Shown here: positions 4,612 through 12,383 of the stretch, one piece after another
Numbering within the stretch: position 1 is the stretch's first letter
Layout of the letters: every line of letters starts with the position of its first letter
Virus record (IMG/VR): IMGVR_UViG_3300047548_000539
Coordinates: 1-43,316 of that record
DNA: 43,316 bases
Direction: 5' to 3' (one strand)
Source of the DNA: a virus
Made by a program: the position numbers and the translations under genes
Notes under the pieces: generated by a model
Told to the model about the DNA's origin: nothing
Databases searched by the model: none
Seen by the model: only the letters and a program-made list of their open reading frames with translations

Positions 4612-6157
4612 TGGGGTTGCGGCGCTTGCGGTATCGGAAATGCAGGAGAAGTCTAGGGCGCGGGTGTATCGGACTGACCCTGAGGCGTGGATGGCGGATG
4701 TGTTGGGGGTTCGGTTGTGGTCGAAGCAGTCGGAGATTGCTGAGGCGTTTGTGGTGAATCGTCGTTCGGCGGTGAAGTCTGCGAATGGTTGTGGGAAGTC
4801 TGCGTTGGGTGCGGCGTTGGTGTCGTGGTGGTGTTCGGTGTTTCCTGTTGAGGAGTCGTTGGCGATTATTTCTGCACCTACTTTGTCGCAGATTGAGAAG
4901 GTGATTTTTGCTTATTTGAAGAATAATCATGCGTCGGCTAGGGTGTTGGGTTCTCCTTTGCGGGGTGAGTTGTCGGAGGAGTTGACGTGGAAGGTTGCGA
5001 ATCCTGTGACGGGGAAGAATGATTTTTTGGCTTTTGGTAAGCGCCCTGCGGATAAGGATATTGTGTCGTCGTTTCAGGGTACGAGGAAGTTGCGTACTTT
5101 TGTTTTGTTGGATGAGGCGGGTGGTGTGCCGAGGGAGTTGTTTACTGCGGCTGAGGCGGTGACGACTGGTGAGGAGTCGCGCCTGTTGGCGATTGGTAAT
5201 CCTGACCATCGGGGTACAGAGTTTTATAATATTTTTACGCGACCTGAGTTGATGGATGAGTTTTGGTTGGGTACTATTTCGGCGTTTGATTTGCCAACGT
5301 TTACGGGGGAGAGGGTGTATGGTGATGTGCGTCAGGAGGAGTTGTTTCAGAAGTCGTTGACGAGTCGTGACTGGGTTGAGCATAAGAGGCGTGTGTGGGG
5401 TGAGGGTGACGCTAGGTGGTTGTCGAAGGTGTTGGGTGAGTTTCCTGCTGAAACGGATAACACGTTTTTTGGGCAGACGGCGTTGGACCGTGGTGTGGAT
5501 ACGGTGGTTGTGGATGATGCGGCGGTGCGCCCAATTCTGGGTGTGGATGTGGCAAGGTTTGGTGAGGATGAGTCTGTTGTTTATATGAATCGTGGTGGGC
5601 GGGTTCGTTTGGTTGATTCGTGGGGGAAGGTTGATACGGTGGTGTCTGCTAGGCGTGTTCACCAGTTTGCTCAGTCGGTGGATGCTGCGGAGGTGCGGGT
5701 GGATGCGTCGGGTATTGGTGGGGCTGTGTTTGATATGTTGGATTCGTTGGCGGAGTTTGATGATAAACGGTATGTGTTGATTGGTGTTGATGGTGCGGCT
5801 AGGTCACCTGACCCTGCACAGTGGGCGAATGCTCGTGCGTATAATCACGACTCGTTGCGGAAGCAGTTGTTGGATGGGAAGTTGGATATTGATTTTGAGG
5901 ATACGGAGTTGCGTGACCAGTTACTGATGGTGACGTATCGGTTTAACAATCGGGGTGCTGTGCAGATTACTCCGAAGGATGAGTTGCGTGGTGTGATGGG
6001 TGGGTCGCCTGACAGGTTGGATGCGTGTATTTATGCGTGTACGGATTTGTCGTGGTCGTTGCCTGTTGAGGGTGGGTTGTCTGCTGGGGATAGGGTTATG
6101 TTTGACCCTGCTGATGTGTTGGGTGTTGCGGTGAATGATTATGGTATGCCGTGGTAA
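4592..6157 (+). CDS. terL: Terminase large subunit
   Basis: This is the packaging ATPase and nuclease. A Walker A-like SANGCGKS lies at residues 63-70 and a Walker B LLDEAGG at about 172-178. The RNase H-fold nuclease carries acidic residues in GVDVARFG (D319), VRVDASG (D371) and RLDACIYA (D477). The length of 521 residues is normal. The ATG at 4592 overlaps the small-subunit gene by 20 bases. GTG at 4604 (with GAGGG upstream) and ATG at 4640 are alternative starts, since the first 16 residues are not typical. Leucine is almost always TTG, unlike the capsid gene. Confidence 0.95.
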   Translation: MRVLVFSGVAALAVSEMQEKSRARVYRTDPEAWMADVLGVRLWSKQSEIAEAFVVNRRSAVKSANGCGKSALGAALVSWWCSVFPVEESLAIISAPTLSQIEKVIFAYLKNNHASARVLGSPLRGELSEELTWKVANPVTGKNDFLAFGKRPADKDIVSSFQGTRKLRTFVLLDEAGGVPRELFTAAEAVTTGEESRLLAIGNPDHRGTEFYNIFTRPELMDEFWLGTISAFDLPTFTGERVYGDVRQEELFQKSLTSRDWVEHKRRVWGEGDARWLSKVLGEFPAETDNTFFGQTALDRGVDTVVVDDAAVRPILGVDVARFGEDESVVYMNRGGRVRLVDSWGKVDTVVSARRVHQFAQSVDAAEVRVDASGIGGAVFDMLDSLAEFDDKRYVLIGVDGAARSPDPAQWANARAYNHDSLRKQLLDGKLDIDFEDTELRDQLLMVTYRFNNRGAVQITPKDELRGVMGGSPDRLDACIYACTDLSWSLPVEGGLSAGDRVMFDPADVLGVAVNDYGMPW

Positions 6158-6160
6158 AGT
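6152..6160 (+). promoter_or_regulatory. Leaderless promoter (extended -10) before portal
   Basis: TG-G-TAAAGT ends 7 bases before the ATG at 6167, so transcription is predicted to begin at the first base of the start codon. The AGAGG just before the ATG is only 1 base away, too near to act as a ribosome-binding site, which fits leaderless translation. Confidence 0.5.
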
Positions 6161-6166
6161 AGAGGT

Positions 6167-7675
6167 ATGGCTAAAGAGAACCCTGTAGAGGTAGAGCAGA
6201 AACGTCAGATTGAGGCGCTTGAAGGTGCGTTGACGGAGATTAGAAACCGTCACGAAACCACTGCGTTTGAGTTGCAGGAACGTATGGTGGAACTTGACCG
6301 TATTATGGGTGGTCAGGAAAACTGGATTCCGTTGTTGTCGTATGGGGATGAAGGTCCTTCGATTGAACAGTTGGTGACACGGGCGAAGCAGATTCGTGTT
6401 GCGGTGACGTTGAATCCGCATGTGAAGCGTGGTGCAAAGTTGCGTTCGTCTTATGTGTGGTCTGACCAGATTGATTATTCTGGTATTCCTGGTATGGGTG
6501 AACCTGCTGGTCGTGGGCAGGCGAATGTTGGTGCGCGTGTTGATGACCCGATTAATCAACGGTATGTGTTTAGTGCGTTGGCGCGTGAGGAACGTGAAAT
6601 GTCGCTTTACACTGACGGTGGTTTTATTCTTATTGGTGATGAAACAGATAAAACGTTGCGCCCTATGCCGATTACACAGATTAGTGGAATGTACACGAAC
6701 GATGAAGACCCGTCTGAGGTGTGGGCGTATCGTCGCCTGTGGTACACGGAGGGTGGTTTGAAACCGAATGTGGAATGGATTTTTACTGACTTGTTTAAAT
6801 CGAAGACGACATCGGAGATTGTTTATAACGGTGTCACTGAACCTGTGAATCGTCGCAAAACAATTATTGATGGTTGGGTGAACACGCAACCTGGTTGGGC
6901 GTTGGGTTTCCCTGATGCTGGTTGTATTGTGGAGTGGGCAAGGATTTATTCTGAGTTCATCAAGTCGGGTAAGTTGATGACGGATGCGATGGCTCGTATT
7001 TGGGCTGTGGCGAAAGCGCAGTCGTCAACGGGTGCTGCGGCTGTTGCAACTAAACTTGGTGGCGGTACAGGGTTTGGTAATGTTGCGGTTGGTAATGAAC
7101 TTGCACCGTTGGCTACTGCTGGTAAGGCTTATGATTTTGATGCGGGTCGCGCACTGATTTCGATTGTGGCGACTGGTATTGAGGTGTCGGTTATTCATTT
7201 GACTTCTGACCCTGGCGCGTCTGGTTCGTCGTATGGTTCGGCTGCGACTTTGGATTTGCCGACACGGTTGGCGGTTGAGGCTCGCCGCCGTTGGCATGAA
7301 CAGTATGAGGAGAGGGTGTTGCGTTGGTTGGGTGCGCGTAATCCTCGCGCAAAGTTCCCGCCGATTGTGGATGGTGCAGAGTTGTATCGTAAGACGCAGG
7401 CTGTTGTGTTGAAGTGGCAGACTGGTCTTTACACTCCTGAGCAGGTGAAGAATGAGTTGCAGTTGTTGATGGGTGACCCGATGCCGTCTGATATTCCTGA
7501 TGGTGTGTTGATTCCCAACAACGAGTATTCGGCGCAACGTGCAGACATTGATATGGATGTTGCGGCAATGGATGATTCAATGCCTACTGTTGCGTCACCT
7601 GACCAGGGGCAAGACAACGGCACTGGTTCGTTGGATGCTTTGGGTATGGACTTGAGGGATGACACTATCTCGTAA
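6167..7675 (+). CDS. Portal protein
   Basis: This is a 502-residue portal that forms the dodecameric DNA gate at one capsid vertex and docks the terminase. Evidence is its length, its place between terL and the protease gene, an N-terminal helical segment, and the stretch around residues 60-110 (VTLNPHVKRGAKLRSSYVW) typical of actinophage portals. The C-terminal 40 residues are acidic and probably disordered. It starts at ATG 6167, 9 bases after the terL stop. Confidence 0.88.
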   Translation: MAKENPVEVEQKRQIEALEGALTEIRNRHETTAFELQERMVELDRIMGGQENWIPLLSYGDEGPSIEQLVTRAKQIRVAVTLNPHVKRGAKLRSSYVWSDQIDYSGIPGMGEPAGRGQANVGARVDDPINQRYVFSALAREEREMSLYTDGGFILIGDETDKTLRPMPITQISGMYTNDEDPSEVWAYRRLWYTEGGLKPNVEWIFTDLFKSKTTSEIVYNGVTEPVNRRKTIIDGWVNTQPGWALGFPDAGCIVEWARIYSEFIKSGKLMTDAMARIWAVAKAQSSTGAAAVATKLGGGTGFGNVAVGNELAPLATAGKAYDFDAGRALISIVATGIEVSVIHLTSDPGASGSSYGSAATLDLPTRLAVEARRRWHEQYEERVLRWLGARNPRAKFPPIVDGAELYRKTQAVVLKWQTGLYTPEQVKNELQLLMGDPMPSDIPDGVLIPNNEYSAQRADIDMDVAAMDDSMPTVASPDQGQDNGTGSLDALGMDLRDDTIS

Positions 7676-7691
7676 ATGTTATCCCATATTG

Positions 7692-7700
7692 TGATAACAT
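7692..7700 (+). promoter_or_regulatory. Leaderless promoter (extended -10) before protease
   Basis: TG-A-TAACAT ends 7 bases before position 7708, the A of the ATG. No Shine-Dalgarno sequence is present. Transcription and translation of the protease gene probably start at the same base. Confidence 0.5.
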
Positions 7701-7707
7701 TATGTAG

Positions 7708-8619
7708 ATGAAACTTTTAAATGAAGCGTCTAGTTCTACGCTCACGCGACACGGTAAGCGTTGGCGTGGTGTCCTTGCTGTACCTGGTCAAGGTTCTTCA
7801 GGTTTTTATTCTGAAGAAGTGTTGCGCGAGTTTGGTCCTGCCGCGTTAGCGCCTGGTGCTAAAGCGTTCATTGACCATGACACGCAACGTTCACCGAAAG
7901 ACATGATTGGTGTTTACCCTGACGGTGCTGTGTGGGATGACGAACTTGGTGCGTTGGTTGGTGAGTTGGAAGTGTTCCCTCACTGGCAAGAGTTTGTTGA
8001 AGCCGTTGGACCTCACGCTGGTTTGTCTATTTACATGATGGGTGAAACAGATGCTGACGGTAATGTGACTGCACTCATCCCTGACCGTATGAACGGGGTT
8101 GACCTTGTTTCATACCCTGGTTTGGTTGGGTCTGGGTTGGTTGAAAAATTGTACGAGTCGGCTAAGGCTGCACTTGCTACTGAGGGTTCTGACATGGATG
8201 TTCAGGATGCCAATACCGTTAATACGGAAGGAATGGATATGGAAAAGGAAGAACTCCTTACCATCCTTGAAGGGTTTAAGGCTGAAATCACTGCTGCAGT
8301 GATTGAGTCGGTTAAGCCTGTTGAGGAAGAAGTTTCTGCCGAAGAAGAAACCACAGAACTCGCTGACATGGCGGCGGTTGCTGAGGTTGCTGTTGAGGCG
8401 GGTATTCCTGCTGAACTTCGTGCGGAGATTTACGAAGCCGCTAAGAGCATGACGCACGATGAGGCGCTTGCACTTGTTGAGGCTCGTAAGAACACGGTGG
8501 ATGCAATCCGCAAAGCCGTGTCTGAAAACGCAAAGGTTGAGGCTGCCGCCCCTGCTGGTCGCGTTGTTGAAGCGGGAACGGCTCGCTTTGACCTCACTCA
8601 GATTGCAAAGGTTAAGTAA
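7708..8619 (+). CDS. Capsid maturation protease fused to scaffold
   Basis: Residues 1-150 resemble actinophage prohead proteases, with GSSGFYSEEVLREFGP, FIDHD, LSIYM and VDLVSYPG segments. These are candidates for the Ser/His catalytic core (H57 region, S107). Residues 178-303 are acidic, Ala/Glu-rich and helical, as expected of a scaffold that guides capsid assembly and is then digested. The family logic is that of HK97-type heads. A nested start at 8239 could release the scaffold alone. It lies between portal and decoration genes. Confidence 0.85.
   Translation: MKLLNEASSSTLTRHGKRWRGVLAVPGQGSSGFYSEEVLREFGPAALAPGAKAFIDHDTQRSPKDMIGVYPDGAVWDDELGALVGELEVFPHWQEFVEAVGPHAGLSIYMMGETDADGNVTALIPDRMNGVDLVSYPGLVGSGLVEKLYESAKAALATEGSDMDVQDANTVNTEGMDMEKEELLTILEGFKAEITAAVIESVKPVEEEVSAEEETTELADMAAVAEVAVEAGIPAELRAEIYEAAKSMTHDEALALVEARKNTVDAIRKAVSENAKVEAAAPAGRVVEAGTARFDLTQIAKVK
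8239..8619 (+). CDS. Nested in-frame start for separate scaffold, 126 aa
   Basis: Inside the protease gene, GGAAGGA (8226-8232) lies exactly 6 bases before the in-frame ATG at 8239, at the boundary between the protease and scaffold parts. The host gene itself has no ribosome-binding site. Internal initiation would make many free scaffold copies per protease, as in phage lambda C/Nu3. This is inferred, not proven. Confidence 0.5.
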   Translation: MEKEELLTILEGFKAEITAAVIESVKPVEEEVSAEEETTELADMAAVAEVAVEAGIPAELRAEIYEAAKSMTHDEALALVEARKNTVDAIRKAVSENAKVEAAAPAGRVVEAGTARFDLTQIAKVK

Positions 8620-8996
8620 TGGCTCTTAATGAAATTTACCGCGATGGCGAGTCCATCTCGTACAAGGTCAACTCTGCAGTTGAGTCGGGAATGTTTGTTG
8701 TTCTCGGTGGAACTGCTGGTGCGACTGGCGCTGCCGCCACAGGTGTCTGGGGTGTTGCAGAAACTGACGCTAAACTTGGTGAAGATGGCAACTACTACGC
8801 CACCATCCGCCACGTTGGTGTTTTCACTGGCACAACATCGTCTGCTGTTGCCCCTGGTACAGCACTGTACCTTGCTTCGGCTGCAACATACGGTACAGCC
8901 CTGACCACAACGGCAACCTCCAACTACTTTGTTGGATACGCTATCAACACAAAGGGTGCTGTCGCAGGCGAAGCCCTTGTACGAGTCAACAACTAA
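8619..8996 (+). CDS. Head decoration / stabilisation protein (DUF2190-like)
   Basis: This 125-residue beta-rich protein has alternating Gly/Ala/Val and the G-V-F-T-G and A-P-G-T-A-L-Y-L-A pattern of DUF2190-type capsid-associated proteins. These bind the outside of the shell as trimers or at quasi-threefold positions. The ATG overlaps the preceding TAA, with AAGG 7 bases upstream. The gene directly precedes the major capsid gene, as usual. Codon use shifts here towards C-ending codons. Confidence 0.75.
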   Translation: MALNEIYRDGESISYKVNSAVESGMFVVLGGTAGATGAAATGVWGVAETDAKLGEDGNYYATIRHVGVFTGTTSSAVAPGTALYLASAATYGTALTTTATSNYFVGYAINTKGAVAGEALVRVNN

Positions 8997-9005
8997 GGAA
9001 TGATG

Positions 9006-10148
9006 ATGACTGACCGTAAACTTATGATTGAAAACGCGATTGAGAACATCAACCGCACCGCTAACGAACGTCAGGTTGAGGCGGGTCGCCTTTACCTCGG
9101 CGCTCTGCAGGGCGACCAGAAGGCTAAGCATGCCCTCATTGAAGGTATCTCCACCTCGGACATTCCTTCGCTTCTCGCCCCCGCTATCAACGTTCAGTTC
9201 CTTGCGAACTACGCTGACATGCCCGTTGTTTGGAATCAAATCGCTGAAGATGTTATTGACGCGCCCCGATTCGGAACAGTTGAGTTCGGTGGATTCGACT
9301 TTGATGTTGAGTCGCTGAAGGGTGTTCACGACGGTGACGAGTACGTTGGTGCTGGTCTTCCTGGTGTTGGCGAGTACGGCGAGTACCCTGCTCTTGGTTT
9401 CACAACCGAGCAGTTGGATGCAGACCTTCGCAAGAACGGTGTTCGCCTCCGCATTTCGTGGGAAGCGATTATGAACAGCGGAAACGTTGACATTATTGGT
9501 CGCGCCACTTCTGCGTTCGCCCGTTACGCTGCTGAGCAGGAAGACATTGCGCTTGCTAAGCAGTTCGTTGCAACCGACGGAACAATCAACGCTTCGTTCG
9601 TTGAGGCTAACGACGGTGTTGACCCGAACCCCGCACTTACGCTGGAGTCGCTTGAGAAGGTTATTGCTCAGGCTGCCCGCATTGATGTTGGAACAGGTCG
9701 CCACGTCAACGCTCGCGGATACCGCCTCGTCACGACTGGTGCGCTTGCTCAGACTGCTCGTCGCATCCTGTCCACCACTGAGGTTCGCCGCACCGAAGGT
9801 ACGGATGTTCTCATCCAGTCGCCTGCTCTTGGTAACGTTTCGTTCACCGAGTTCTGGGCGCTTGACGCAGTTGGTTCGGCTACAACTGCTGGTGCAACGG
9901 ATGACTACTGGTTCATTGTTCCGCAGGGAACTTCGCGCCCCGCGTTTGCTGAGGTCTTCCTCGCAGGCTACCGCACCCCGCTTATCACCATCAAGGACAG
10001 TGGACAGTTCACCCTCGCTGGTGGCGCTGTGCCGTCGCGTGAAGGTTCGTTTGAGTCGGATGACATTGAGGTTCGTGGTCGCCACGTTGTTGGCGCAGCC
10101 GCGATTGCCCCTCAGATTGTTGTCGCCTCTGACGGTACTGGTGCGTAA
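9006..10148 (+). CDS. Major capsid protein
   Basis: The protein of about 380 residues has the expected size for an HK97-fold major capsid protein and lies in the expected place. It has an N-terminal helical arm (residues 1-60), an extended beta loop with Asp/Gly-rich segments (EFGGFDFDVESLKG), a long spine helix near residues 150-190, and a beta-rich C-terminus. Three ATG codons occur in tandem (9000, 9003, 9006). AAGGA at 8995-8999 is best spaced (6 bases) from the third. C-ending codons (CTC, CGC, ATC, ACC) mark it as highly expressed. A terminator follows. Confidence 0.9.
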   Translation: MTDRKLMIENAIENINRTANERQVEAGRLYLGALQGDQKAKHALIEGISTSDIPSLLAPAINVQFLANYADMPVVWNQIAEDVIDAPRFGTVEFGGFDFDVESLKGVHDGDEYVGAGLPGVGEYGEYPALGFTTEQLDADLRKNGVRLRISWEAIMNSGNVDIIGRATSAFARYAAEQEDIALAKQFVATDGTINASFVEANDGVDPNPALTLESLEKVIAQAARIDVGTGRHVNARGYRLVTTGALAQTARRILSTTEVRRTEGTDVLIQSPALGNVSFTEFWALDAVGSATTAGATDDYWFIVPQGTSRPAFAEVFLAGYRTPLITIKDSGQFTLAGGAVPSREGSFESDDIEVRGRHVVGAAAIAPQIVVASDGTGA

Positions 10149-10173
10149 TAACTAAGACGCTACCTTAGCGATT

Positions 10174-10202
10174 AATCCCCGTCAGCAATGGCGGGGATTT
10201 TT
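10174..10202 (+). terminator. Rho-independent terminator after major capsid gene
   Basis: AATCCCCG (10174-10181) pairs with CGGGGATT (10192-10199) across a 10-base loop and is followed by a T run (10198-10202). A smaller hairpin, CGCTA-CCT-TAGCG (10158-10170), precedes it. It would cap the abundant capsid mRNA and limit transcription into the connector genes. Confidence 0.85.
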
Positions 10203-10215
10203 CGTGTATCATTGT

Positions 10216-10321
10216 TGTTAGGATAACGTTTCACTCCCCCCGTCAGTTATCCTAAGCGGTTACCTCCTACCGCATGGTGTGGGGTTGAGGTGCTTTGCCC
10301 CTTTCTCACCTCCCCCACACC
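10216..10321 (+). promoter_or_regulatory. Structured intergenic island after the capsid terminator
   Basis: The gap 10149-10345 holds no gene. After the terminator, TG-T-TAGGAT (10216-10224) fits the extended -10 pattern and lies in the left arm of a 10-bp inverted repeat, TTAGGATAAC (10218-10227) with GTTATCCTAA (10246-10255). A second long hairpin follows, GGTGTGGGG-TT-GAGGTG (10276-10292) with CACCTC-CCCCACACC (10307-10321). This could be an operator plus attenuator, or a small structured RNA. Confidence 0.5.
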
Positions 10322-10332
10322 AGTTCATACGA

Positions 10333-10338
10333 TACAAT
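10333..10338 (+). promoter_or_regulatory. Leaderless promoter before connector genes
   Basis: TACAAT is a near-consensus -10 hexamer placed 7 bases before position 10346, the A of the ATG. The extended TG is lacking (CGA precedes). No ribosome-binding site is seen, so leaderless translation is predicted. Confidence 0.45.
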
Positions 10339-10345
10339 GGATAGT

Positions 10346-10774
10346 ATGAGTAACTCTGGTGTAGCCCCTTATGACCCGTCAACACTTGTTGGTAAGGTTC
10401 GTGTTGTTACTGGTGACGTGAATTATGGTACACCTGTTGGTGGGTTTGCCGAATATGAAATGTTCTCTGATGATGAGATTGAGGCGTTTCTTGTAGAATC
10501 TGAAGATAGTGTTTTGCGGGCTGCCGCATACGGTTATTTGGCTTTGTCTGGTCGTGCATCGTTGCAGGCTAAGACGGTTAAAGATTATGACTTGTCTGTT
10601 GATTTGAAGGCTGTTGCGGCTGAGTTGCGTAAGCAGGCTGATGATTTGTTTAAACGCGCTGACGAGAAGGATGGTCGTGATGGTGTGTCCGATGTGTTTG
10701 AGTGGGCAGCAACTGGTCGCCCTTACACTGTTTCCGAACTGGCAGAGCCTGAGAATTGGTTGTGGAATCTGTAG
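10346..10774 (+). CDS. Head-tail connector / adaptor
   Basis: This 142-residue protein (from ATG 10346) has an N-terminal acidic segment and then helices with A-A-A-Y-G-Y-L-A-L and a long Lys/Asp helix. That pattern is common in gp6-like adaptors, which sit under the portal as a 12-mer ring. It is the first gene after the capsid, where adaptors are normally found. An in-frame ATG at 10337 is possible but does not fit the predicted transcription start. Confidence 0.65.
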   Translation: MSNSGVAPYDPSTLVGKVRVVTGDVNYGTPVGGFAEYEMFSDDEIEAFLVESEDSVLRAAAYGYLALSGRASLQAKTVKDYDLSVDLKAVAAELRKQADDLFKRADEKDGRDGVSDVFEWAATGRPYTVSELAEPENWLWNL

Positions 10775-11211
10775 TGAAAACTTTTACGAGTTGGGAAGAA
10801 CAGATAGCGTCGGTCAGTTCACTGTCCGAGTTTCAGAATGCGACGATTGTAATCACTGACCCGTCACAGTTGACGAAGACTTACGATTATGACAGCAACA
10901 CTTACACTGTTAGTGGTGATGGTGTTGTGTATTCTGGGCAGGCGCGTGTGCAACCTCAACGTGCCGCTGCTGATGAACAGTTTATGGTTGGTGACCCGTC
11001 ATCGTCTAAACGGATTTTGGTGCAGATTCCGTCAACTGAACTTGATGTTATCAAGCGTGGGTTTCAGGTTCAGGTGACTGATGGTGGGCGTAATCCTGCG
11101 TTGGCTGATTTTTTGTTTACTGTGGTTGCTGATGTTAATTCATCGCATATGGCTTCGCATACTTTTGAGTGTGCTGTGGATGTGGAACAGAATCCGAACT
11201 GGGGTAACTGA
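10774..11211 (+). CDS. Head-tail stopper / head closure protein
   Basis: This is a 145-residue beta-rich protein with a centre (GDGVVYSGQARVQP...) typical of the stopper group that caps the connector and docks the tail. GTG at 10774 overlaps the preceding TAG (TAGTG). An earlier TTG would overlap more and is not preferred. It lies between adaptor and HK97 gp10-like genes, the standard order. Confidence 0.65.
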   Translation: MKTFTSWEEQIASVSSLSEFQNATIVITDPSQLTKTYDYDSNTYTVSGDGVVYSGQARVQPQRAAADEQFMVGDPSSSKRILVQIPSTELDVIKRGFQVQVTDGGRNPALADFLFTVVADVNSSHMASHTFECAVDVEQNPNWGN

Positions 11212-11666
11212 TGCCGTCACAAAAGTTTAATGTTGCGGCGTTTAGCAACTGGGCTAACCGTACACCTGATGAGGTTTCTTCCACCGCGCAGACTATTGTT
11301 ACCAACACTATTCAGGAGTCTGCGTTTCTTATGAGGGAAACTATTATGACTACGGGTACGAATAAGGATTGGGGTAAGTCGTGGCCTTCACGGGCGCAGG
11401 GTCGTAAGTCTTCTTCTGGTCCTGCCCGTTTTGATACTGGCGAGATGCGTGATTCTGTTGATTCGCAAATCATTCGCTCTAGCCGCCGCATTGTTTCTGG
11501 CGAGTTTGGTTGGTTGCGAAACCAGCAAGACTATTTTATTTATCAAGATAAAGGGTTTACCCATTTTGGTGGGGCTGTGATTCCTGCGATGAATGCGTTG
11601 CGTGACGCTTTCACTTACGCGGTCACAACTATTGATTCTGAGTTGAAGAAGGCGTTTAGAAAATGA
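11211..11666 (+). CDS. HK97 gp10-like neck / tail-completion protein
   Basis: This 151-residue protein contains WPSRAQGRKSSSGPARFDTGEMRDSV and, later, a F-I-Y-Q-D-x-G-F-x-H segment with a terminal PAMNALRDAF helix. That is the usual order of features in gp10-like neck proteins that join head and tail. ATG overlaps the stopper stop codon (TGATG), and ATGA overlaps the next gene. Confidence 0.75.
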   Translation: MPSQKFNVAAFSNWANRTPDEVSSTAQTIVTNTIQESAFLMRETIMTTGTNKDWGKSWPSRAQGRKSSSGPARFDTGEMRDSVDSQIIRSSRRIVSGEFGWLRNQQDYFIYQDKGFTHFGGAVIPAMNALRDAFTYAVTTIDSELKKAFRK

Positions 11667-12094
11667 TTAGTATTGAGTCTATCCGCACCGACATTCTCGG
11701 CTATCTTGAAACAGAAGTTTCGTTGGATGTGTACCGTGGCGGTGTTCCTGAACTATCAAACTTGCAATACGAGAACGGTATTTTGAAACCGTATGCAGTA
11801 ATCAACTTTGGTGACATTATGAAAGTTGGCAACGGTTCGTTCACTGGTGCGCGTAGTGACGAATACATGCAAACAATACAAATTTACTGTGTCGCTAAAG
11901 AAGTTGACATTGCTGAGGGTTGGCAGATTCGCATGATGGATGCGTTGCTCGGTTACCGACCTGCATATGCTGGTGAAATTTACAAGCGACCTGGTGCAGG
12001 AACTTTTGTGGTGGTAAATGACAGTGGCGGTGTGGAAGCGTTCATTTCAACAACAGCGTTTGGTTGTAATGTGCAACTTCTAGATTTGCCTTAA
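11663..12094 (+). CDS. Tail terminator protein
   Basis: This is a 143-residue alpha/beta protein. The size, the start Ile-x-x-I-R-x-D-I-L-G-Y-L, and the position between the gp10-like gene and the tail-tube genes match tail terminators, which cap the tail tube and set the joining surface. The 4-base ATGA overlap couples it to the upstream gene. Direct sequence similarity was not tested. Confidence 0.6.
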   Translation: MISIESIRTDILGYLETEVSLDVYRGGVPELSNLQYENGILKPYAVINFGDIMKVGNGSFTGARSDEYMQTIQIYCVAKEVDIAEGWQIRMMDALLGYRPAYAGEIYKRPGAGTFVVVNDSGGVEAFISTTAFGCNVQLLDLP

Positions 12095-12098
12095 ATCG

Positions 12099-12107
12099 TG
12101 ATAGAAT
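12099..12107 (+). promoter_or_regulatory. Near-leaderless promoter before tail genes
   Basis: TG-A-TAGAAT predicts transcription start near 12114, 0-3 bases before the ATG at 12117. It agrees with the other late-arm promoters in form and spacing. Confidence 0.5.
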
Positions 12108-12116
12108 GGATTAGAT

Positions 12117-12383
12117 ATGATTAAAGTAATAAACACTATCAGTGGACAGACTGCGATGGTTTCTGAGAAAACTTTGTCGCACCCTGTTCTCGGTAAAAAC
12201 CTTGTCCGTGTTGAGGATGAGCAGAAGTCGTACATTCCTGAAATGTATGAACCTAAGAGTGCTGACGCTTTCATTGAAAAGCCTAAGCGTTCTAAGAAAA
12301 CCATTGAAGAAACAGAAGTTGTTGACGAGCCTAGCATTGAAGATGCGGCTGTTGATTACTTCGCTGAAACTGAGGAACAGTAA
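12117..12383 (+). CDS. Small tail-region protein, 88 aa
   Basis: The N-terminal 40 residues form a short beta domain (INTISGQTAMVSEKTL), and the rest is an acidic, probably disordered tail with a Lys-rich patch. It overlaps the next gene as TAATG. It lies between terminator and tube genes; its role is not known. It may be a tube-associated or assembly factor. Confidence 0.65.
   Translation: MIKVINTISGQTAMVSEKTLSHPVLGKNLVRVEDEQKSYIPEMYEPKSADAFIEKPKRSKKTIEETEVVDEPSIEDAAVDYFAETEEQ

Noticed and set aside
4163-5662. Long 499-codon open frame on the minus strand opposite the terminase genes
   Set aside because: It is antisense to two well-supported genes. The strong T/G codon bias of the sense strand removes stops from the other strand. 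The product is Pro/His/Gln/Arg-rich and has no protein-like pattern.
5921-6889. 322-codon open frame on the minus strand opposite terL and portal
   Set aside because: It is antisense to two overlapping sure genes and has Thr/Arg/His-rich random-like composition.
8598-10085. 495-codon open frame on the minus strand opposite the capsid genes
   Set aside because: It is a shadow of the decoration and major capsid genes. Composition is dominated by Ser, Asn and Val, and no start signal is present.
9487-10155. 222-codon plus-strand frame inside the capsid gene
   Set aside because: It is an alternative frame in the capsid gene with Leu/Arg/Ser-rich composition and no ribosome-binding site.
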